Origin: Piromyces finnis
Lineage: Eukaryota > Neocallimastigomycota > Neocallimastigomycetes > Neocallimastigales > Neocallimastigaceae
Direction of reading: 5' to 3'
DNA length: 64,000 nt
Assembly: GCA_002104945.1 (NCBI GenBank)
Contig: MCFH01000010.1
Location: 372,001-436,000 of the forward strand
Below the pieces are notes generated by a model. The model saw nothing but the letters and a program-made list of their open reading frames with translations, did not search any database and was not told the DNA's origin. Numbering within the stretch: position 1 is the first letter of the stretch; each line of letters begins with the position of its first letter. This document shows, piece by piece, positions 55,428-64,000 of this stretch. The position numbers and the translations under genes are program-made.

Positions 55428-57011
55428 TTTTATTCTTTTTTTTTAATATCGAAAATTTATTATATGAAATTCATGAATTATTATTATTTTTTTATTATAT
55501 TATGAATATTGAATAATATAGTTTTTGTATTTTATTTTTTTTTTAAAAAAAAATAAGTAATAAATTAGTTTCCTTTTTCAAATAATTGTATATTCATTTC
55601 TTAACAATACAAATTTAAAAAAAAAAAAGATTATAATGAATCATAGTTTTTTTTTTTTTTCAGTTATAATTTATATATAATTAAGTATTATATAATTGAG
55701 AATATAATGGGCATACTATGTTGTTTTATTTAAAATATTTAAATAATATTGACTATTTATATATTTAAATTAAACATTAAATACTTACATGTTATTTATT
55801 TATTTATTATTATTTTTTTACTTTTTAAAAATTTTGAATTTAAAATTTAAATTTTATAAAAAGGTGTTTTTTTTTTTTTTGATTTTGATTTTTAAATCAA
55901 ATGATTATAATTAAAATTACAAGCCATAATAGAATTTTTATCTTTAATTTCTTTAATGTGGCGCATTATAATATTAAAAATGATGTCATAGTGGTATTAT
56001 TACATGTGAAAAACAATAACAAGAGGAACAGGAAAACAAAAAGGGGACAGTAAATTTATCGTTAGATCCTAAGCATATATTCTTTTTTCTTCTTATTTAC
56101 AATTATTATAATTGTATTATTAGAAGAAAATAAATAAATAAAAGATGTTATTAAACAATAGAATATATTCCTTTAATTATAGTAATTATAATATAATAAT
56201 ATCTTTACAAAGTCCAATATATTATAACAATGATAGTACTTTTTACTAATTATTAATAAAAGATGAAATATTTAATGAGTTAAAAAGATATAAATTTTAA
56301 AAGAATGAATTGATGAAAATGAATTAGGTCTTTTATAAAAAAATTAATCGAATAACTATTAATAGATAGAAATAGTAAAATAATAAACATTCATTATTTT
56401 TAATGCAATTTCAATGTTTAATATACAACACTATATGCTACTACTACTGCTACTGCTGTTGTTACATAAAAATTTAAAGTTTTATTTAATAAATTGATAT
56501 ATGAAAAAAAAAAAAAAAAAAAAGGAATTTTGACCAATTTTTTAATTATAAAAATTTTAAAAAATATATAATAATATATATAGTAATATATTCTTCAATT
56601 AATTTTTATATATACTTTATTTTATTTGATGAATAATTATAGAAGAAATATTAAAAAAAAAAAAAGAAAAAGTATCCTTTTATTTAAAAAGTATCATTAT
56701 TATAAATTAAAAGGTATTTTAATTATAACGTATTATTATTTTTTTCTAGTATAATTACGATAATAAAAGAAAGAAAAAGTGTTAATAATGAAATTATATT
56801 TTCTTTTATTAATTGAAATTATTTTTTTTTTAAATATCTTATGTAATAAATTTTCCTCAAAAATCAATATATAATATTAAAATTTCAAATGAAATTTCAA
56901 ATGAAATTTCATTTATTTCATTTTAAAAATTTTATTTTCCAAAAAAAAAAAAAATAAATAAAATAAATAAAATAAAATAAAATAAAATAAAATAAACAAA
57001 ATGTTTGTAGA
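55428..57011. promoter_or_regulatory. Divergent promoter region of Pkr1 and NASP
   Basis: This 1.6-kb A/T-rich region lies between the two 5' ends. A less A/T-rich block at about 55950-56090 contains TGGCGC (55959-55964), an E2F/MBF-like core, and TGATGTCAT (55981-55989), close to a CRE/ATF site. Directly before NASP are (ATAAA)n repeats and a minute upstream reading frame (57001-57015). Site identities are inference from short motifs. Confidence 0.3.
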
Positions 57012-57015
57012 ATGA
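57001..57015 (+). promoter_or_regulatory. Minimal upstream ORF overlapping the NASP start
   Basis: ATG TTT GTA GAA TGA: a four-codon frame whose TGA overlaps the NASP start codon (ATGA, 57012-57015). Such an arrangement can make translation of the main frame depend on leaky scanning or termination-reinitiation. Confidence 0.5.
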
Positions 57016-58900
57016 GTGATTCAAAAGGAAAAAATCCAGAGGATTCAGTTAATGAATCATTAACCCAAGAAGAATTTAATGAATTATATGGTGAAGATGA
57101 TAATGAAGAAGTATTTGTTGATATCAATGATTTAATTGAATCAGGAACAAAATTCTTTGCATTACAACAATATGATATGGCTATTGATCGTTATAGTAAT
57201 GCTCTAAACATATTGTAAATATATCAATATACTTTAATATATAAATAATGAAAAATCTTCAAATTTTAAATGAAATATTAATTTAATATTAATTTAAATT
57301 TACTGTTTTTCTTTCCTCTAATTTTATTTTATACTTCTTCTTCGTATTTTTTTTTTATTTATTTTCTACCAATTTAATTATTAAAAGAGTAAACCAATAT
57401 GGTGAATTTTCACCAAATTGTGCTCAAGTATATTATTTATATGGTCAAACACTTTTACAAAAAGCTATTCGTCAAAGTGATGTTTTTGGTGAAAAAATGG
57501 GAGAAAATGTTCAAGTTCAAGAAAAATCAAGTACATAGAAGCACAAATGAAATAATATAATTATCTTTATTATCATTTCAATAATTTCAATTTACTTTAA
57601 TTTTATATACTAATTCATTTAAATAATTTAAATGTTAAAATTGCAATAAATAAAAAAAAAAAAATTACTTATTTTTAAATAATAAAAGATGATATTATAC
57701 CAAAAAAATCAATGAATCGTTTTTCATTCCAAGGTGATGAAGAAGACGAAGAAGAAAATGAAGAACAAGAAGAAGACTTATTTGAATCAGCATGGCAAAT
57801 GTTAGATTTATGTCGTATTATTTACGAAAAAGATACTACAGTTGAAGGTCAAAAGAAATTAGGTGATGTCATTAAAACCCTTGGTGATGTTCATTTAGAA
57901 GATGGTAATATAAAAAATGAATTTTATGTGTTTAGATAAAAGTTTTTTAGTACATAAAATCATTGATTTTAAAATTATTCATATTTTCAAACTTTATATA
58001 TTAAGGTAACTATCTTGAAGCTGCGAAATATTATGAAGATGGACTTGAAATCTTAGAAAAAGTATTAGAACCAGACAATAGAACATTGGCTGAAGCATAT
58101 CCTTAATTATTATTATTATTATTATTATTATTATTGTTGTTGTTGTTGTTGTTGTTGTTAATGTTAATGTTATTTTATATAAAATTTTATTTTAAACTAA
58201 TTAAAAATTATAATTCCTTAATTCAATTTTTTTTTATTTAATATATTATTTATAAAAATTCAATATTTTTAATTTGATGTAAACACTCATTATAAATTAG
58301 CATTAGCATTAGAATGTAATGAAGAAGGTGAAAAAGCTGTTACTCATATCAAAAAGGCAATTTTAGTGTTTAAGAAAAAATTAGAGTCATTAGAAAAAAT
58401 GAATAGTGATAATGGTAAAGGTAAAAAAGCTGCCGACACAGAAACTATTAATGCTCAAGAAGAAATTGAAGGAATTAAAGAACTTTTAGTTGATATGAAG
58501 AAAAAGGTTTTTTTTTTTTTTTTTTTAAGAAAATATGAAATTTAATGAAATGAAATATATTATGGAATAATATGTTAATTTTTAATTTCATTTTATTTTA
58601 AAAAATAATGATAATGAATTACCCAATATTATAAAGTTGGCAGAATTAAAGGGAAGTTTGAAAAAGAATCTTGATGTAAAGCAAATGTTATCTAATTCAT
58701 TCAAGCAATCAACTAATGTTAATACTTCTCAACCTACTCAAATTAATGATTTATCTAGTTTAATTAAAAAGAGAAAAGTAGATGATACAAAAGAAAATAA
58801 GGAAAAATCTGATGATAAAAAAGAAGTAAAAGAACCAGAGGTAAAAAAAGTAAAAGTTAATGAGGAATCAAAAGAAGAAAAGGGAAAGGAAGCTCTATAA
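57012..58900 (+). CDS. NASP: NASP/Hif1-type histone chaperone (SHNi-TPR)
   Basis: Six exons (57012-57214, 57388-57530, 57689-57904, 58006-58096, 58287-58506, 58637-58900) give 378 aa. TPR helices begin with INDLIESGTKFFALQQYDMAIDRYSNAL, followed by APE-like VNQYGEFSPNCAQVYYLYGQTLL. An acidic insert (about 126-140) interrupts the TPRs, as in all SHNi-TPR proteins, then ESAWQMLDLCRIIYEK, KLGDVIKTLGDVHLE, NYLEAAKYYEDGLEIL and LAEAHYKLALALECNEEGEKAVTHIKKAI. The C-terminus INDLSSLIKKRKVDD followed by KKVKV matches the NASP nuclear-localisation region. NASP binds H3-H4 and linker histone and supplies histones for chromatin assembly. The intron between exons 4 and 5 lacks GT-AG borders and is best read as a U12-type AT-AC intron. 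Confidence 0.92.
58097..58286 (+). other. U12-type AT-AC intron in NASP
   Basis: The exon ends GAAGC and the intron begins ATATCCTT, the minor-spliceosome 5' consensus. It ends ACAC before TCATTATAAATTAGC. Only AT-AC removal joins LAEA to HYKLALALE in frame; without it the frame stops six nucleotides on (CCT TAA). A perfect branch-site match TTCCTTAAT lies at 58214-58222, farther from the 3' end (about 65 nt) than usual; a weaker TTTTTAAT lies closer, about 15 nt before the end. (TTA)n/(TTG)n repeats fill the interior. Confidence 0.85.
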
Positions 58901-59575
58901 AAAGAAACTAGATAATTTTATTTTTTTCTAAAACGAATTATTAAAATAATAATTCATTATTTGTATATTTTCTCTATTATAATAATTAATCATTAAAAGG
59001 ATAATATAAAAGAAAATAATCATAATTTTGTTGTTGTTTATTTTAATTATTATAATACATGTAATATACAAAAAAATCAAATATTTTTATTTTTATTAAT
59101 TCCTTTTATTTCATTATATAAACAAAAATTGTCATATTTTTTATTTTAATGTTGTTTTTCTTATTTTTTTTTTACTATAATAATAAATAGATTATTTATA
59201 ATATATTTTAATATTAATAATTAGTGATTAATTTATAAATATACATTTTTAAAATTTATTTTATATAATAAAGAGTAAAATAATTATCAAGAAAAAAAAA
59301 AAAAATTTTTTTTCCTATATATTATTATTTTATTTATTATTTTTAATTTATTAAAGAAAATAAAGGTATAAATAATAAATAATAATAGTATATATGCATC
59401 TATATATTTGTAATTTTGTTTATTTGCTTGTTTAATATTTATGAGAATAATTATTCTTAAATGTATAGTATTATAGAAACTTTTAAAATATAAAAAAGAA
59501 AATAAAGATAATTAAATTTAATTATAACAATATTTATTTTTATAATATTGCTTTTTTTTTTTTTTTTTTTTAATT
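58901..59575. other. Convergent intergenic region
   Basis: A/T-rich spacer between the NASP 3' end (+) and the ZIP transporter 3' end (-). No coding frame or RNA gene was recognised; a T run at 59551-59570 lies directly next to the ZIP stop codon. Confidence 0.55.
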
Positions 59576-61380
59576 TTATGCCCATATTCCAACAATTGCC
59601 ATAGCAGCACAACCCATATAAAATGAACATAATTGAATAAATTTACTAAATCTACTCATATTATTCCATTGCTTTGATGATGTATAATTATATAAAATAT
59701 TTACTAAAGAATCATAAATTAAAAGACCTGCAGCTACGGAATCCAATACGCCTTGAACACTAGTCATTATTTTAAGATTACTTTTATTAAAATTATAGAT
59801 TATTAAGCCACCAACACCACCTAGAGGCATAGTTAGGGTATAAAAGATGACCATAAAAATTAATGAAGAAAAATTTTTAAATTTAGCTTCAATAACTACT
59901 GTTGATAATGCAATACCCTTTTTTTTTAAAAAAAAAAAATAAAATAAAATAAAAAATGAAAATATTTGAATTATAAATTATATGTTAGAATTAATAGAAT
60001 GAAAAAATGGATATATAATTATAAAATTATGGAATTACCCCTACTTACCTCAAAGAATTGATGTATCATTAATGCAATAAGCAAGAAATTTATATCATTA
60101 TCAAAATTTGTTCCAAATGCAAAACCAATTAATATTGAATGTAAAGAAACACCAATTTCTAATAAATAACTAACAATTTGTTTATCAGTGGTTAGGAATA
60201 AGGCTTCAGAATGGCAACCTTTATTATCTAAATTTTCATGATAAAGTTCATTTTGAGTAGAATTGTAATTATTATAATTATCTATTATTTTAATATTATA
60301 ATTAATTAAAATTTTGTTAATAATAATTAAAAATTAAAAATATATTAAATAATTATTATAAAGTATCCACGAAAAATGAAAAAAAAAGAAAAGGATTTAC
60401 TTGACTCTTCTTCCTTAATTTCTATATCTTTATTTTTACCTTGAGATAGTAATGAATCTGTTTCTGTTGAAGATGAATGAATCGAACCATTAAGTAAATT
60501 TGAATTTGAATGATGATCTAATAGATATTTTAACATTGGAATATTAAAGCAATATTATTAATATCTATTTTTGGATCAAATTTTGTAAAAAAAAAAAAAG
60601 GTTATATAACAGCAATTGTATAAATCTGACATTTACCTTCAATTTCATTATAATTTGTCTCTTTATTTTTATTATTAAAATAATCTTTAACAATAACTTG
60701 TATACCATGACTAAGTATAATTCCTAATACTGCAAAAACACCCGAAAATGAATCATAATTTTCTTTGAAAATATCAGGAGCATCATCTCCAGATAACATT
60801 TTATCAGCCGGTGATAACATATGAACAAATGCAACTGTAACAATTACACCTGTACCAAACATTTTTAATGAATTAAATAATGTACTTTTAACTGAAAAAA
60901 ACGACCTTTTTATTTTAATATATATAAGAATGTATGCATGTATTAAAAAATTAGTATATTAGAAAGAGTATTTTTAGCGTATTAATTATTTTTTTTTTTT
61001 TTTTTGTATTTACTTTTTTTTTAATAATATTGGAAATAGTGTTCCACAACCAGACGATACAATAATTAATAGTAGTCCATAGAGATGAAAGGGTACTCCA
61101 TATTTAGTATCATCTTTTGTATCTATTTCTATTAAAGAATTAGACATGTAAGAAAATATTAATATATTTCAAAAATAGAAAATATGAATTAAAAATTGAA
61201 ATTCCTTAATTATTCAAATTTTTTTCTTTCTTTTTTATTATTTTTGAAGAATTTTTATGATTTGTTTTAATTACATTTTAAAAGATATATACCTTTACTT
61301 TTATCATTAGCTATTGCTCTGGTATATACATATGGAATAAATAACAGAGCCGAGAGTATGTTTCTTATTGATATAATCAT
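59576..61380 (-). CDS. ZIP-family divalent metal transporter
   Basis: Six exons (61293-61380, 61014-61128, 60637-60884, 60401-60517, 60049-60281, 59576-59917) give 380 aa. A hydrophobic N-terminus is followed by TM1 (HLYGLLLIIVSSGCGTLFPILL), TM2 (FGTGVIVTVAFVHMLSPA) and TM3 (FSGVFAVLGIILSHGIQVIV). A hydrophilic loop follows (about 140-200, with SNSNLLNGS and NNYNNYN), low in the usual His repeats. TM4 has the ZIP signature LEIGVSLHSILIGFAFG (H237) and TM5 has ALMIHQFFEG (H263, E267); these residues line the metal path in the family. TM6-8 end with FYMGCAAMAIVGIWA. The family moves Zn2+ and related ions into the cytosol. The loop exon 60401-60517 could use an alternative internal donor. An N-terminal signal peptide is likely. 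Confidence 0.88.
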
Positions 61381-63186
61381 TTTTTGAATTATTATAATGG
61401 TATTCGTAATGAGTTTTATATTACTTTATTATGCAAATATTATGTTTTAAAAAAATAAAGAGCTAAAATTTTATACTATTTTTTTTTATATACTAAAGTT
61501 TCAATTGTTTCATATACTACAATTGTTGAAGCTTTTCTATTTTATCTATCTATATATAAATATTTACAATTTGTTTTGATGTTTTATACTATTATTTTAT
61601 AAAATATATTCTTTTTAACAAACAAACAAACAAACAAAAAATCTTTTTTTTTTATGTATTTATATATAATAATCAAAAAATATATATTATTTTCTTTAGT
61701 TTCTTTTTATTATTGACAAGATAACTAATGTTCATTTTTATTTTTACTTTAACCATCCATTATATATTCTTCTTGTCCTTTTTTATATACAATTAAATAA
61801 TCACACTTTTAATATAAAAATGTCACCATTTAAAAAAATAAGATCATTTATTATATATTAGAATGTATAATTATTATATTAATTTAAATATATTATAATA
61901 TATTATATATAGAAATTAAATGATACCTAAATTAAAGAATTGGTAATTATTACTAATTTAAAACTAAGAATTAGCAATAAATTAAATTATTATTTTCACG
62001 TGTACATAAGAATAATCATCTGACAAGTTTCTTGATATATGTTTCTTTTATGTTGTAGCAATTTAATATTATTTTATTTATAATTTATTATATTAGATGA
62101 ATATATTTTATTATTTCATTCTTCTAACAATTTCACTTCTTTAATTATTATATTTAATTATTAATTATAAAGCCTCTTCTAATGAATTATTGAGCATGAA
62201 TGGTATAGGAATGAATAAATATTAATATATAATATTAATATATGAGAATGTAATGAAATATGTACATCTATTCTATAATTAATATATAACTAATGTATTA
62301 TAATATATATCAATTATATTATTATTATTATTATGAAATATTTGATATAAATTTTTAAATCTGAAATTGACTATTTTAAATAATAAAAATTATTTTAAAT
62401 AGGACTAAAGGGTAGCTAGACATATGAGTTTCATATCATTCTTTATGGTTCAATTTTATGATTATTAGAAAAATAAATATTGACATAGAACACCATTTAA
62501 ATATAAAAATATTAATTTTAATTACCATTAAACCTTAAAAATTTTAAACTACGAGTTTTTGAGGAAATAATTGGATAATATTTTTTTTTTTTTTTTTTTA
62601 TCTTTATTATCACCATAAAAGAAATGAAATCTTAAAAAAAAAAAAACCAAGATTTATAGTATTTTACTATTTTATTACTTTGGAAATTACTTTTTTTTTT
62701 TATTAATGTTTTATTCTTCAATAAATAGTATTTATATATATTTTTTTACTTTTATTTTCAATAATTTAATATTGAATTTCTATTAGAAACGTTGTTTCTA
62801 TTTCCAATAATTTAGTTTATGAATTAATTATTTCTAATGTTATTTTTAATTTTTATATTTATACTAAATATTATTAAAAATTTTACTTCTAAAATGTATT
62901 AAATTATCATCATTAGAATAATAATAACAACAATAAAAATTAAAATAAATCTTGCAATTTATTACTTTATATTGATTTTTTTTTTTTTTTTTTTTTTTCA
63001 ATATTATTATGTGAAGGAAAAAATGATTAAAAAAAAAAAAAAAAAAGATGGGAATTATGAGGTTATTCAATTTAATCATTTTCACTGTATATAGTATATA
63101 AATAATAATTTAAATTAAATATAAATTAGTAAAAATTTTTTATTATTAAAATAAATTTTTATTATTTATTCATTTAGTTTAAAAAA
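61381..63186. other. Intergenic region, no gene seen
   Basis: A/T spacer between the ZIP 5' end and the Sec24 3' end. A minus-strand stretch around 61750-61790 (reads QEEYIMDG, stop) looks like an isolated terminal exon, and 62864-63085 is a Phe/Lys low-complexity frame. Neither can be built into a gene. A mixed-composition patch at about 62395-62460 has no recognised feature. Confidence 0.4.
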
Positions 63187-64000
63187 TTACTTTTTTAATA
63201 GTTTTAATAGATTATTAAGATATTGTGGATAAGAAGGAGCATATTCATGTCTATCTTCAATAAGATTTGCAAAGAAACTACGCTTTAATAATTTCTGACT
63301 ATTTTCTTTAACAATGTATAGAATTGGATAGCAATTGCCACACAATAAATGATGACTTCTAATCTTATTTATTAATTTATGTATTATGAGAGAATATTCA
63401 TCTTGTGGTTTTGGTAATTCCATCTTTTAATTATTATAATAAAGATATTTTAATATATATTAAATTTTATCTTTTTTTTTTTAATAGAAAATAAATTTAT
63501 ATTATATAATAAAGGATAATTTATCAAAAAACTATAAAAAAAATACCTTTCCTGATAAAATTGAATCATAGTTCTTATTGAAAAGGGATTGAAGAATTTC
63601 TGGTTTACAATTTTTACCAATCCATATAAATAAATTTAATCCATTATCAATAAGATATATGCCACTGCCTTCAATACGATCGCTACATAAATTTTGTGCA
63701 TTTGGGAAATTAATAGATTCCTTAATATCCTCTATTGGCTTACCAACTTTAGAATTCAAATTATCAAGACGGTAAAACCTTGGTATTACCATATTTATTA
63801 CACTATTAATTGATTTTGAATAGAGCTGATTTAATACATAGGATTTCATATCGATAGATGATAATTTACTATTACAAATAGCCTCCTATTAAAGAATTAT
63901 TATTATAGATATAAAATGAATAGTTATAATTTAAAATATTTACCAAATATATGTATTATGGAAATAAAATATAAATTGATTTTAATACATTATTTAATAA
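63187..64000 (-). CDS. SEC24: COPII coat protein Sec24, C-terminal part (cut by window edge)
   Basis: Two clear exons (63547-63885 and 63187-63423) encode 191 residues up to the stop; a third exon piece (about 63989-64000, LLNN) runs off the right edge. Matching Sec24 landmarks are NMVIPRFYRLDN, then the gelsolin-like domain IEGSGIYLIDNGLNLFIWIGKNC, and the end with LPKPQDEYSLIIHKLINKIR, YPILYIVKENS and NLIEDRHEYAPSYPQYLNNLL. The family equivalents are YPRLYRIDN, GAFLMDCGSVFYIWVGKGC and FFQHLIEDRTEA. Sec24 is the cargo-selecting subunit of the COPII inner coat at ER exit sites. Only the last helical and gelsolin-like regions are in view; the N-terminal part lies beyond 64000. Confidence 0.9.

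Overview
The window is a very AT-rich eukaryotic nuclear segment. Genes are split by many short GT-AG introns (mostly about 60-250 nt) and separated by long A/T-homopolymer and TA/TAA/TTA repeat spacers. I rebuilt the genes by walking reading frames across splice sites. Gene content (ER Pkr1, RNA polymerase I RPA34-type subunit, TFG with a PB1 domain, MTMR14, PP2A B''), low gene density, high intron number, Asn/Ser runs and a non-LTR retroelement best fit an early-diverging fungus, such as an AT-rich anaerobic gut fungus (Neocallimastigomycota). This placement is inference; no rRNA or other marker is present.

Layout. 1.5-9.1 kb (+): a membrane-anchored methyltransferase-like protein, TFG, and an RPA34/CD3EAP-like RNA polymerase I subunit. 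10.1-14.4 kb (-): MCM2, complete, about 898 aa. 15.5-19.9 kb (-): a 1439-aa poly-Asn/coiled-coil protein. 22.7-26.0 kb (+): an 821-aa protein with four dsRBD-like repeats followed by what looks like an OAS-type nucleotidyltransferase core lacking its catalytic acids. 26.0-30.0 kb: a transposable-element block with a foldback element, a decayed and internally inverted LINE, and a structured repeat. 30.5-33.6 kb (-): a PP2A B'' EF-hand regulatory subunit. 37.8-39.0 kb (-): a NUDT5/Ysa1-type ADP-ribose pyrophosphatase. 40.2-41.6 kb (+): an unrecognised CxxC/CxxC protein. 43.3-44.6 kb (-): a TMX-like ER thioredoxin-fold membrane protein. 47.4-54.0 kb (-): a giant MTMR14 phosphoinositide phosphatase. 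54.8-55.4 kb (-): Pkr1. 57.0-58.9 kb (+): NASP/Hif1 histone chaperone, containing an apparent U12-type AT-AC intron. 59.6-61.4 kb (-): a ZIP metal transporter. 63.2 kb to the right edge (-): the C-terminal part of Sec24.

Most genes are unlinked housekeeping functions: replication and chromatin (MCM2, NASP), the COPII/ER pathway (TFG, Sec24, Pkr1, TMX-like), signalling (PP2A B'', MTMR14), and transport or metabolism (ZIP, NUDIX). No operon-like organisation is expected. The two observations most worth following are the dsRBD plus OAS-like pseudoenzyme gene beside the transposon block, and the AT-AC intron in NASP.
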